64,000 nt of DNA, taken from assembly GCA_021325675.1 (NCBI GenBank), contig JAJTCM010000005.1:1-64000 (forward strand). The letters run 5' to 3'. How positions within the stretch are numbered: position 1 is the first letter of the stretch; each line of letters opens with the position of its first letter. The position numbers were made by a program, and so were the translations under genes. Origin of the DNA: Crocinitomicaceae bacterium. Its GTDB lineage: Bacteria; Bacteroidota; Bacteroidia; Flavobacteriales_D; Crocinitomicaceae. The notes beneath the pieces were generated by a model. It was not told the origin of the DNA, made no database searches, and saw only the letters and a program-made list of their open reading frames with translations. Positions 19,501 to 28,080 of the stretch are shown piece after piece.

Positions 19501-22500
19501 ACAAGCCGGTCATGTTATAGCCCAGCGCATCCCGTTCCATTTCCCAGAGAACATACAATCTTTCCTGGGCCGGGGAACAGGCGTAATGACTCTTTTCACC
19601 CACAGGCTCAATGAGCTGGTCTTCCGAAAAATGCAAGGTATCAACCCAGGCGCTGAGACTCTGGATCGTCGGATTGGAAAACAAGTCTTTCAGCGAAAGC
19701 TTGACTTTCATTTCCTTAAATAAGGTTGCAATTAAACGGGTCCCGGTCAGTGAATGCCCGCCTAACTGGAAGAAATTCTGGTTAATCCCGACTTCATTCA
19801 ATTCAAGCACTTCCTGCCAGAGCTTCTGAATGCGTTTTTCGGTCAGGGTCACTGGCGAAAGCAATTCTTCTGTTTTTGCCTGCTGTTTCGGTTCCGGCAA
19901 AAGCGATTTGTTCACCTTTCCGTTGGCATTTAATTCAAAACGATCCATCAAAATGATATAGGATGGAATCATATATTCCGGCAGCCGTGCAGCAAGGTAT
20001 GTTCTTATATCTTCTTCGTTCAGGGTCGCCGAATGACCAACGATGTAAGCGCAAAGCTGCAAATGATCAAAATTATCTCTGACAGTCATAACAACCGCAT
20101 TTTTGACCTGCTTATCGCGTAAAATGACTTGCTCCACTTCGCCCAGCTCGATCCGGTAACCGCGGATTTTAACCTGGTTGTCTTTTCTGCCGATAAGCAC
20201 AAGCTCACCATCTTCGCGGAAATAGCCGAAATCCCCGGTGCGGTACAAACGGCCTTCATCGTGCGGGTTTTCGCCGAAAACCTCCCGGCTTTTTTCAGCA
20301 TTGTTGATATACCCGCGGGCCACGCCAAAACCACCGATGCAAATTTCCCCCGGTATTCCCGGCGGTTGCAAGGCTGTTCCTTCATTTAAAACATAGAGTA
20401 ATTTATTCGGTAAAGGCCTTCCGACCGTAATATCTTCCACGGAAACAATGCGCTTACAAGTTCCCCAGATTGTCGTTTCTGTCGGGCCGTATACATTGAA
20501 CAACTGCGGGCCATTTAATTCTAAGATCCGGTTCACCAGGCTTTCCGGCAGCGCTTCTCCCCCAACAAGGATTTTTTTCACCGAAGCCAGCGTATTTTGC
20601 GTATCCGCTTCAAAAAACATTTTCAGGCGGGACGGTGTGGCTTGTACTACCGAAACTTGTTGTTTACGGATTAAATCCAGGATTTTTTCCGGCTCTTTGG
20701 CTTCCTCATCCGTAGCGAGCGCAATGGAATTACCGTTCAAGAGCGAATTAATTAATTCGAGTACCGAAATATCAAACGAAATCGTACTGATAGCCAGTAT
20801 TTTGTCCTGCCTGCCAATTCCGTAAACCGCCGACATTTCCGGCAGGGTCGAAAGCACATTCTCATGCGTTATCATCACGCCTTTCGGAACGCCGGTTGAT
20901 CCGGAAGTAAAAATGACATAAGCCACGCTTTGGGCTGTAGCGCTGTTTATGGCTTTTGAAGGATCGTAAGTAAAAGCATCCGGATCCAACGTGATAAAGT
21001 TTCCGGTGATCTCCGGAGAAAGCTCAGCTTCGTCCGTGATAATAAACGCCAGGTCAGCCGCTTCAATAACCTGCCTGATCCGCTGAACAGGAAAAGCTTT
21101 ATCCATGGGAACGTAGGCAGCGCCGATTTTGAGCAAAGCAAGTATGGAAGCCAGCATGTCGAAGCCCCGGTTGATGTAAATTCCTACAAAATCGCCTTCA
21201 CGAACTCCTCTTTCCAGGAAATAAACCACTAATTTGTCGGAGAGCTGGTCCAAACCGGCAAAATCAAGCGTATCTGATCCACAGCTAATCATGCTCCCTG
21301 CGTTTTGGGCAAGGGATTTTTTCCACTGTTGGGCGATTGAACCCTGTGAAGGCTGACAATTCTCTTTCCCGCTTAAATCCTGCGTTAAAGTACGTTGTTC
21401 TTCAGCGCTAAGTATATTCAATTCCCCGATTTGCGTATCCGGCGCGCTTGTTAGCAATTGTTCCAGGACAGTTTTGAAATGACGACTGAATTTTTCGATC
21501 AAATCTTTCGGATAGCGTGATGGCAAAAAGTCAAAGGTCAGCTTGAAATCGTCTTCTTCCTGCCAGACTTCGAGGGTCAGATCGTGAATTGTATACGCTT
21601 TTTTCAGCGGAATATGGCTGATCTTTTTCCCGTCGATTTCAAGTGCTGCCGGAAAATTCTGAAACAGGAACAGCACATCAAACAGGGCATTTCGGTCAGC
21701 GTTGCGGACATAGTTAATATCTTCGAGGATTTGCTCAAACGGATAATCCTGGAATTCCAACGCTGAAAGGAAATTATGCTGGATATTAGTCAAATAAGCA
21801 GCGGTATTTTCCTGCGGATCAAGGACAGCCCGGAGGGGAATTGTATTGATGAAAGGGCCGATGACTTTTTCCAGTCCGGCGATATTTCTCCCCGCAACCG
21901 GACAGCCAACGATTAAATCTTTCTGGCCGGAATAACGGTAGAGCAAATAATAATAAGCGCCCAGGAAGACAGAAAACGGTGTCAGCCCGTGCCCGAGACA
22001 AAAAGAATGGATTTGGGCTTTTAAATCCGGGCCTGTTCGGGCAGTAACGCTATCCGCCTTGTAATCCGTTGACGCCTGTCTTGACCTTTGCGGTAAATCC
22101 AGCACCGGCGGAATTTCCTCAAAAACAGCTGACCAATATCCTTTAGCTGCACCTTTGTTATCGGTTTTGAACTGATCCCGTTGCCAGCTGGCGTAATCCA
22201 CATACTTAAGCGTCGGATTTTCTGCGTTTTCCCGGCCATGGTACAAAGCTTCGAACTCAGAAAGGAAAATCCCGAATGAGCTTCCGTCCATGACTGCATG
22301 GTGAAAGTCAATTGCCCAATAAAAACTTTCATCTACTTGTGCGAAATCCGTCCGGACAAGCAAATCTTTTGTAAAATCAAACGGGCGTACAAAATCTGAG
22401 ACCCACGATTCCAGGTCCGGAACCAAACGCCATTGATAATTATTTCCCAGGTCGCGCGGTGAGATCACCTGCACGTAATTGTTATTTTCAAAGCTGAAAT

Positions 22501-24619
22501 TCGCCCGCAAAACGGCATGTTTTTGCAACAGTATGTTCAGGCACGAAATTGCCTTTTGACAATCAAACGATTTGTCGACTTTGAGTATCAGCGGGATATT
22601 GTTGAGCGTAGAATCCCCTGTCAATTCTTCCAGCATCAATAAACGCTGCTGGGTATACGAAACCGGGTAATAAGCCCTTTCCGTCAGCGCAGTAATCCCG
22701 GGAACGGAGCTTTGGTCCAGTTTTTCATATAAAGCAGCAAGCTCGGCCGGTGTGCGGGATTTGAAAATATCTTTAATCGAAACTTCTTTCCGGAAACGCT
22801 CATTCAGACGTGCAATCAGCACACTTGCCCTGAGACTGTCGCCCCCGTTTTCAAAAAAACCGTCGTTTGGCCCGATTGAAGCGTTATCCAGGATTTGCCT
22901 GAATTCCGCTAAAATGTGGTTTTCCGTTTCGTCACTTCCTTCACTGCCGGAAACCTGAACGTTTGCGTCCCGTATTTCACTAATGATTTCTTCGAATTTT
23001 CCGTCAATAAATTCCTGTACCAGCTTAAAGCGCTGCACTTTACCACTGGTGGTTTTTGGGATGCTTTTCACCGGGAGAATAAAATCCGGGACAATCGACA
23101 ATTTAGCGCCCAGTACTTTTTTCAGCTCTTTTTCAAGCGGGTAAAAAGCTTCCATGCCGGAACGGTGCTGAATGAACAGCAGGAACGTTTCTTTACCGCC
23201 GTATGTACAGCCGGCCGCAATTACCCTGTTTTCGAGCTCAGTCAGCTTACGCGAGACTGTATTTTCAACATCGACCGAAAAATAATTCTGGCCGTTGATG
23301 AAAATGACATCTTTTTCCCTGCCTACTACGTAGAGATCACCCTGGTCAATAAAACCAATGTCACCTGTTTTCAGCCAGTCGTCCGTGATCAGTCCGGCGC
23401 TCGCTTCGCTGTTTCGGTAATACCCGGAAGTGACGCTTTTCCCTTTGATTTCAATGTTCCCGGCAAAGCCTTCTTCCAATACCGAACCGCTGTCGTCGCA
23501 TACGCGGATTTCGATGTGTTCCACCGGTCTTCCGACATTCACCAATTCAATTGTATCGGGCGAGACTCCGGTTAAGATTTTTGAGCCTGTTCCTAAACTT
23601 TTCCGGGAAACCTGCTGTGTTTTGAAATACGTTTCGGATACCGGGAAAGTAACAGCTAAACAAGCTTCTGCCATTCCATAAACCGGGAACATAACGTTTT
23701 CTTCCAGCTTATAATCTTTCAGAAAAGAGAGAAAGGAACGGCAAACGGCAGGAGAAATGGGCTCTGCACCATTTAAAATGATCCGCAGGCAAGATAAATC
23801 CAGGCCGGACAAATCTTCTTCGCGGTGATAATTCAGAAAATGCTGGTAGCCGAAATTCGGGGAACCGGTAATGGTAATGCGTTCCTTGCTGATTGTTTTC
23901 AGCCAGATTCCCGGCCTTCTGACAAACATTTCGGTTGGAATAATATATTGATCAATTCCCCGGAACAGCGGAACGAGGTGAAAACCGATCAGCCCCATAT
24001 CGTGTGTTAGCGGCATCCAGCCCAGGGTTTTATCTTCTTCGCTCAGGCGGGCACCGGAAATGATGGCTTCTATGTTGGCTTCCAGGTTTTCGTGGGTCAG
24101 CACCACGCCTTTCGGTGAGCCTGTTGAACCGGATGAATACTGGATAAAGGCAATGTCTTTTTTATCGATTTCCTGCAAAACCGCCTGGTTATCTGACTTA
24201 TGTAAAGCAGTATAAAACAAGGCCTGCTCACTGATTTGTGATTTTATAAGAGGGTTCGTGGTTGTTTTCTGCAAATAATTGTTCCGGAAATTCTCAGAAC
24301 AAACGATTCTTGGTTTAGCGAGCTGCGCCCAGACATTTTCCAATTTGAGGCGGCTTTCTTCCCCGGTCGAAAAAGGAAGCGGAACAGGAACAATCCCACC
24401 GAGCAAACACGCCCAGAAAAGCGTTATAAATTCGCGGTTATCATCCAGCTGAAAAACAAGCTCGTCACCCTTTTTAAAGCCTGACAACTGCAGGTTATAC
24501 AATACCTGCCCGGCTTCCCGGAACAAGTCAGGATAGGAAACAAAAGATTCCCCTCCCACAGCAATAAAGTGAACCCCTCTCGCATCGTCAGCATGCGATA
24601 ATAAATTAGCCAATGTCAT
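15209..24619 (-). CDS. Non-ribosomal peptide synthetase: FAAL/CAL-ACP-C-A-PCP-C-A-PCP-E
   Basis: N-terminal acyl-AMP ligase (YSSGSTGSPKGVVLTH, GWMPLTHDMGLIGFHLVPLFRG, VYGMAEACLAVTFP); ACP ENGGDSLRASV; C HHAVMDG; A IFTSGSTGVPKGVMITH / YGPTETTIWGT; PCP LGGHSLTGTRL; C MHHIISDG; A YTSGSTGQPKGVPIRH / YGPTESTVCIT; PCP VGGDSIKAIQF; terminal epimerization-type domain HHLLTDGISWRVLLEDF, DEIDLTRSVGWFTSVFPVYFDF, ISFNYLGEFE. Confidence 0.97.
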   Translation of the reverse strand: MTLANLLSHADDARGVHFIAVGGESFVSYPDLFREAGQVLYNLQLSGFKKGDELVFQLDDNREFITLFWACLLGGIVPVPLPFSTGEESRLKLENVWAQLAKPRIVCSENFRNNYLQKTTTNPLIKSQISEQALFYTALHKSDNQAVLQEIDKKDIAFIQYSSGSTGSPKGVVLTHENLEANIEAIISGARLSEEDKTLGWMPLTHDMGLIGFHLVPLFRGIDQYIIPTEMFVRRPGIWLKTISKERITITGSPNFGYQHFLNYHREEDLSGLDLSCLRIILNGAEPISPAVCRSFLSFLKDYKLEENVMFPVYGMAEACLAVTFPVSETYFKTQQVSRKSLGTGSKILTGVSPDTIELVNVGRPVEHIEIRVCDDSGSVLEEGFAGNIEIKGKSVTSGYYRNSEASAGLITDDWLKTGDIGFIDQGDLYVVGREKDVIFINGQNYFSVDVENTVSRKLTELENRVIAAGCTYGGKETFLLFIQHRSGMEAFYPLEKELKKVLGAKLSIVPDFILPVKSIPKTTSGKVQRFKLVQEFIDGKFEEIISEIRDANVQVSGSEGSDETENHILAEFRQILDNASIGPNDGFFENGGDSLRASVLIARLNERFRKEVSIKDIFKSRTPAELAALYEKLDQSSVPGITALTERAYYPVSYTQQRLLMLEELTGDSTLNNIPLILKVDKSFDCQKAISCLNILLQKHAVLRANFSFENNNYVQVISPRDLGNNYQWRLVPDLESWVSDFVRPFDFTKDLLVRTDFAQVDESFYWAIDFHHAVMDGSSFGIFLSEFEALYHGRENAENPTLKYVDYASWQRDQFKTDNKGAAKGYWSAVFEEIPPVLDLPQRSRQASTDYKADSVTARTGPDLKAQIHSFCLGHGLTPFSVFLGAYYYLLYRYSGQKDLIVGCPVAGRNIAGLEKVIGPFINTIPLRAVLDPQENTAAYLTNIQHNFLSALEFQDYPFEQILEDINYVRNADRNALFDVLFLFQNFPAALEIDGKKISHIPLKKAYTIHDLTLEVWQEEDDFKLTFDFLPSRYPKDLIEKFSRHFKTVLEQLLTSAPDTQIGELNILSAEEQRTLTQDLSGKENCQPSQGSIAQQWKKSLAQNAGSMISCGSDTLDFAGLDQLSDKLVVYFLERGVREGDFVGIYINRGFDMLASILALLKIGAAYVPMDKAFPVQRIRQVIEAADLAFIITDEAELSPEITGNFITLDPDAFTYDPSKAINSATAQSVAYVIFTSGSTGVPKGVMITHENVLSTLPEMSAVYGIGRQDKILAISTISFDISVLELINSLLNGNSIALATDEEAKEPEKILDLIRKQQVSVVQATPSRLKMFFEADTQNTLASVKKILVGGEALPESLVNRILELNGPQLFNVYGPTETTIWGTCKRIVSVEDITVGRPLPNKLLYVLNEGTALQPPGIPGEICIGGFGVARGYINNAEKSREVFGENPHDEGRLYRTGDFGYFREDGELVLIGRKDNQVKIRGYRIELGEVEQVILRDKQVKNAVVMTVRDNFDHLQLCAYIVGHSATLNEEDIRTYLAARLPEYMIPSYIILMDRFELNANGKVNKSLLPEPKQQAKTEELLSPVTLTEKRIQKLWQEVLELNEVGINQNFFQLGGHSLTGTRLIATLFKEMKVKLSLKDLFSNPTIQSLSAWVDTLHFSEDQLIEPVGEKSHYACSPAQERLYVLWEMERDALGYNMTGLFELKGEVHAGKVEDAFNRLYAKHAILRTNFETRDGEILQVVKPAAKFPLRMHELNPGENTEELVAKLVKPFDLQQDQLIRVNLIRSEQGQNWLLCDMHHIISDGFSTELLIREFLTEYDGKGTEAGSLNYLDYASWQKKLVSEGHLKSQEEYWKTIYADEPSVLDIPVDFARPAFQSFEGGEFTIELSEELSGRCRDFAKNANSSLYAWFLSSFKVLLSKIAQTEDVIVGTPVAGRVNPASLSMIGLFVNTLALRTEVSPELSFVELMNRVKNHVLDAYDNQDLPFEQLINELNLPRDASRNPLFDVMFAYQDERKQSFRSADMEVYKASIDTDVSRFDLSLDVIESKEKIALRFEFATSLFKKETVQKYAEYLQRIIRQVLEKPAVTIREIDLLTGAEQQHLLELGDNTASYPDRSFSGLIQESFELFPNNIALRKGDITYTYKELEEETHRLALALNSKGVKKGDVIALLAKPEPSVFAAMIALLRIGAVYLPVDTEYPAERIAFMLNNSSAGWVICDQVNSDKVPKGKVLLLDELKNEKQTDYALSPEAVSLDDIAYMIYTSGSTGQPKGVPIRHVSLADYVITYKNLVSLSENDKVLQHSSIAFDTSIEEIFPVLAAGGELVIPEDRKDLSEMLKLIEDGSVTVLSTSPLVLNYINEEFKHLGKLRLFSVGGDELKMNYLTRLVRHAEIWNGYGPTESTVCITFYKIKGDETSVPIGKPVSNREVLILGKDGKLLPRGFRGELCVAGAGLSPGYLNRPGLTAEKFVKHPFKEELIYKTGDLASWREDGNLSFFGRNDHQVKIRGFRIELGEIETAIRQVSACRDVAVIDRLDQNGGKYLCAYLVGVSAEEVPRDELKKLLADYMLPTAYCQLEALPLTNNGKLDRKKLPEPAELLSHETILAETDKEELVLSLWKMVLNREEIGVTDNFFSVGGDSIKAIQFASRLKNYNLMVEIRDIFQFPTVRELAGLVKELKITVDQNPYEGEVELLPVQLEFLASNQPDPGFYSQGVKITSPEVFDPVILQQTWTALLAHHDNLRSHFNLAEQSQVIGKIGENEYFRITHSDSNFISDKEITAAQTGIDLQKDPLVHLLLNRGKTELVLIIHHLLTDGISWRVLLEDFEQVYRDLSAGKNFLLPPKTSLAGSWATYLKEEYPARTEWEKEQAYWTGICQQETTSISVSPGQAVYSSRTLIIDAERTQILKERANEAFNTQLNDLLLTAFGEMWMKFSSGSRFAALIESHGRPDVSDEIDLTRSVGWFTSVFPVYFDFSQDDPGEHIKYTKEMLRNIPNLGVGYGVLRYYLQNPLVSAYEEPRISFNYLGEFENQESSFTVDPLEIHVTTSEHNENLLYLDVNGFIKENKLELNFTCNNAAFTEEELDALTQFYETSIDTIIAFCLGREEAEITQSDLTYEIDMDELDDIFGE

Positions 24620-24735
24620 AAAAGTCAGACCCTTTTTAGGAAAATTGTTTGGTTAATCAGCACAAAAATAATAAAACTATGGCATCAAGGAGGTAATTCG
24701 TCGTAAGTTTTTATGAACTCGTCTAACTCACTCTT

Positions 24736-26334
24736 TTAGCTGAGAGAGTCTATTCTTTCCAGCTGGCCGTAATTCATCTTGTAAACCTCGTCTGCACAAT
24801 AAAAATAATGATCATCGTGGGTAATTGCCAGCACCGTGTGCCCCTTCGATTTTAACAAGGAAAGGATCTCGGTATAAAAAATCTTCCTGAACCCCGGATC
24901 CTGGTCTGCGGCCCATTCATCCAGCACCAGCACGGGCTTTTTTTCCAGGACGGCAATAATCAGTGCCAGTCTTTTACGCTGCCCCGTAGATAGCTTCGTT
25001 GTTGAAAAACGGCTCTTTTCAAAGCTCACTTTTTTGTCCAGTTGCATCAGCTGCAGCCAGTAAGACACTTCTGATTCATCGAAAAAATAACCGTAATTAT
25101 GCTGAAACAAATGAAAATCTGTGAAAACAGGTGAGAACAAATTCTCAGGCAAAAGACCGCTCACTTCCTGCTCACCGTTTAAAACGACATTTCCGGAAGT
25201 AGGCCGCAGCATCCCGGTGATTGTATTCAGTAAGGTCGTTTTACCGCTTCCGTTCCCTCCCACCAGGAACAGCACTTTGCCTTTTTCGATCAGCAGGTTG
25301 ATTGGGCCAATAGAAAAACTCTCGGGATCATCGCTGTTGTATTGGTATTTTACCTCAGTCAGGGCAAGGGATTCGAAATTGTCGCAGGTATAACGGCCGG
25401 ACCCGGCTTGCTCTTTCATGCTCACAGCTTCTACCCGTTTCAGGGCGATTTCTGCCTGGGCGATCCCGGGGATCAGGGCCATTAAACCTTCCAGCGGGCC
25501 AATGATGTAAAGTGTAACAAAAACATAGCTGACAACGCTCGTAAGTGGCATGAAAAAAGGAAAAACAAACAAAACGACCGCGATCAGCAGAAACATAAAA
25601 AACTGGCCAAGTAGGCTGTTGTCGAGGTATTTGACAATGGCATTTTTACCGAGTGAAAAGACCTTTTCGTTGGTCGTCCGGATGTAATTTTCATAATAAT
25701 CATCTACTTTGACACGGTCCATTTTAAATTGCTTGAAACCATAGATCAGGTCACCGAAGAGCGCAAAAAGCCTGCTTTGCACTTCACGGGCTTCGTCGAG
25801 CTCGGATTTAATGCGATTTTGCCTGACCCAATAAACCAGGATACCCAGCCCCAGCATTCCAACGGTAAAAAGAAAGGATCCCCAGGAAATAAAGCCGAGA
25901 TAGATGATACAAAAAATGATCGTAATGACATAATTGGTCGCATAGACGATCGCACTGGCGGCATTGCTGATTTTCTCCAGGTCCTGCGTGAGCGTCAGGT
26001 AAAGGTCTTCCTTATTCGCCTGCTGAAATTCTTCCAGGGAATACGCATTGATGGAACGGATGATTTTCAGGCGGTAATTTTTAATGAGGCCCTGCGAAAG
26101 GTTGATCAGGAACACACTAAATATCCGCTGACAAAGAAAAACCAGCACAACAATCAGCAGGAATTCATTCACTAAGTCGACGCTGATGCTAAAGCCTTCT
26201 TCCGGATTTATAGCAACAAAATCGCTGACAAACTTGATCAGGTAAGCATTCGCCAATCCGCTCAGGATACCGAGTATAGTGAAAAAAGTGAAAGAGCTGC
26301 CCGCTTCCCTGTAAATGAATTTTAAAAACCTCAT
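24736..26334 (-). CDS. Cyclic/lipopeptide-type ABC exporter (fused TM + ATPase, SyrD-like)
   Basis: N-terminal multi-TM region, then Walker A GGNGSGKTTLLNTITGML, signature LSTGQRKRLAL and Walker B PVLVLDEWAADQDP; immediately upstream of and co-directional with the NRPS genes. Confidence 0.9.
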   Translation of the reverse strand: MRFLKFIYREAGSSFTFFTILGILSGLANAYLIKFVSDFVAINPEEGFSISVDLVNEFLLIVVLVFLCQRIFSVFLINLSQGLIKNYRLKIIRSINAYSLEEFQQANKEDLYLTLTQDLEKISNAASAIVYATNYVITIIFCIIYLGFISWGSFLFTVGMLGLGILVYWVRQNRIKSELDEAREVQSRLFALFGDLIYGFKQFKMDRVKVDDYYENYIRTTNEKVFSLGKNAIVKYLDNSLLGQFFMFLLIAVVLFVFPFFMPLTSVVSYVFVTLYIIGPLEGLMALIPGIAQAEIALKRVEAVSMKEQAGSGRYTCDNFESLALTEVKYQYNSDDPESFSIGPINLLIEKGKVLFLVGGNGSGKTTLLNTITGMLRPTSGNVVLNGEQEVSGLLPENLFSPVFTDFHLFQHNYGYFFDESEVSYWLQLMQLDKKVSFEKSRFSTTKLSTGQRKRLALIIAVLEKKPVLVLDEWAADQDPGFRKIFYTEILSLLKSKGHTVLAITHDDHYFYCADEVYKMNYGQLERIDSLS

Positions 26335-26341
26335 GAAGCGG

Positions 26342-26370
26342 CAAAGTTAATTTTTTTCTTTTGATTTCAA
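26342..26370 (-). promoter_or_regulatory. Bacteroidota-type promoter of the exporter/NRPS operon (TTG-N18-TAACTTTG)
   Basis: Minus strand TTGAAATCAAAAGAAAAAAATTAACTTTGCCGCTTCATG: -33 TTG, 18-nt spacer, -7 TAACTTTG (TAnnTTTG), ending 7 nt before the ATG at 26334. Confidence 0.7.
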
Positions 26371-26631
26371 TCTTTTACCCAATCCAGCTTCCTGATTTCC
26401 GGCTACTTGGGCTGTACGGCGGGGTGAAAAAATTCCAAAATTACAGTCTGTATCCTTCCCTTTATATATATTCAGGCTGGCCAAAAAATGACAAGCAATA
26501 AAACTCATACATCTTTTTTCAAACGCAATTTCAGTGGTTTAAATCCGCGTAATTCGTTGCAAAAAAGAATTCTGGCTGATCACTTACTTTGTCAAAGCAA
26601 ATGGATATAGGGTCCATATACTTAAATTCAC

Positions 26632-26639
26632 TACCTTTG
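26632..26639 (+). promoter_or_regulatory. -7 element TACCTTTG of the helicase gene
   Basis: TACCTTTG six nt upstream of ATG 26646; no clear -33 TTG at consensus spacing. Confidence 0.45.
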
Positions 26640-26645
26640 CGACCT

Positions 26646-27905
26646 ATGACATTTGAAGAATTACACCTCAATCCACAATTACTGGAAGCTATTTTCCACA
26701 TGGGCTTTGTAGACGCTACGCCGGTCCAGGAAATGGCAATCCCCAAAATACTGAAGAACAAAGACCTGATTGCCTGCGCGCAAACGGGAACAGGTAAAAC
26801 CGCTGCTTTTATCCTTCCGATCTTAAATAAAATCACCGGGAAAGAAGATACATCGATCAACACACTTATCATTGTCCCGACACGGGAGCTTGCTATACAG
26901 ATTGACCAGGAAATCCAGGGTCTTTCGTATTTTGTTTCCGTTGGTTCCAAGGCTATTTACGGCGGCGGTGACGGCAAAAACTGGGACGAGCAGAAAGAAG
27001 CGCTCGTTGAAGGAACGGATATTATTGTCGCTACACCGGGAAAATTGCTTTCCCACATCAACCAGGGATATGTCAACTTTTCAAAGCTCGAACATTTGGT
27101 GCTCGATGAAGCTGACAAAATGCTGGATATGGGTTTCATGCCCGATCTGATGGCAATCATCAACAAGCTGCCGGAACAAAGACAAACCTTGATGTTCAGC
27201 GCCACGATGGCATCTAAAATCCGGGACCTCGCACGTAAAATCCTGAAAAACCCGGAGGAAATCACTTTATCGATCTCCAAGCCGGCGGCCGGTGTAAAAC
27301 AAAGTGTTTACCTGTGCCACGACAACCAGAAAATTCCGCTGATCAAACACATCCTCACGGACAGGCCTGAATATACCAGCATTATCATTTTTACCTCTTC
27401 CAAAAGCAAGGTGAGCGAAATCGTTTCCGGTTTGGCACGCAACGGTTTCAAATCAACGGGGGTTTCGTCCAATCTTGACCAAAACCAGCGCGAAGAAGTA
27501 CTGCTTGGTTTCCGTTCAAAACGTACCCGGATTATTGTCGCTACCGACGTGATGAGTCGCGGGATTGACATTAAGGAAATCAACCTGGTTATTAATTACG
27601 ATACGCCTTTTGACGCGGAAGATTATGTACACCGCGTAGGAAGAACGGCCCGCGCCAATACCAAAGGTGAAGCTATTACCCTGGTAAACGAACGCGACAT
27701 GCGCAAGCTCAACAGCATTCAGAACCTCATCGAATCGGAAATCCCGCGCGTGGATTTGCCTGAAGAGCTTGGGCCTGCACCGGAATTTAAGCTCAATGCC
27801 GCACCATCCGGCAAAAAGCGCAATTTCAAAAAGAAGTTTAAGAAGAAAACCGCACCAAAAACGGGAAATACCGCCAAAGGCAGTAACGATGTTAATCCCG
27901 CTTAA
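26646..27905 (+). CDS. DEAD-box ATP-dependent RNA helicase (RhlE-like)
   Basis: Q motif region, AQTGTGKTAAF, PTRELA, VLDEADKMLDMGF, SATMA, HRVGRTAR. Start moved from 26589 to 26646 (MTFEELHLNPQLLEAIFHMGF) because the -7 element lies between them. Confidence 0.93.
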   Translation: MTFEELHLNPQLLEAIFHMGFVDATPVQEMAIPKILKNKDLIACAQTGTGKTAAFILPILNKITGKEDTSINTLIIVPTRELAIQIDQEIQGLSYFVSVGSKAIYGGGDGKNWDEQKEALVEGTDIIVATPGKLLSHINQGYVNFSKLEHLVLDEADKMLDMGFMPDLMAIINKLPEQRQTLMFSATMASKIRDLARKILKNPEEITLSISKPAAGVKQSVYLCHDNQKIPLIKHILTDRPEYTSIIIFTSSKSKVSEIVSGLARNGFKSTGVSSNLDQNQREEVLLGFRSKRTRIIVATDVMSRGIDIKEINLVINYDTPFDAEDYVHRVGRTARANTKGEAITLVNERDMRKLNSIQNLIESEIPRVDLPEELGPAPEFKLNAAPSGKKRNFKKKFKKKTAPKTGNTAKGSNDVNPA

Positions 27906-28080
27906 TTTTTCCACTTTTCACCTACGTTCAGCCACCGTTCGCCTATTCCTGCTTTTGGATTGGTTGAAACACATTTAGTTTTGCTCCATAAATGATATTT
28001 ACATGGAAATTAATGGTTTCACGAAGCTTATTTTCCAAAAAATGTAGTACTTTTAAACCCGCAAAACCAAAAACGAGCTT

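Noticed and set aside
22916-23575. 219-aa plus-strand ORF
   Set aside because: Antisense to the FAAL/ACP portion of the first NRPS; no motif support.
26531-26950. 139-aa minus-strand ORF divergent from the exporter
   Set aside because: Overlaps the helicase coding strand and promoter; no family resemblance.
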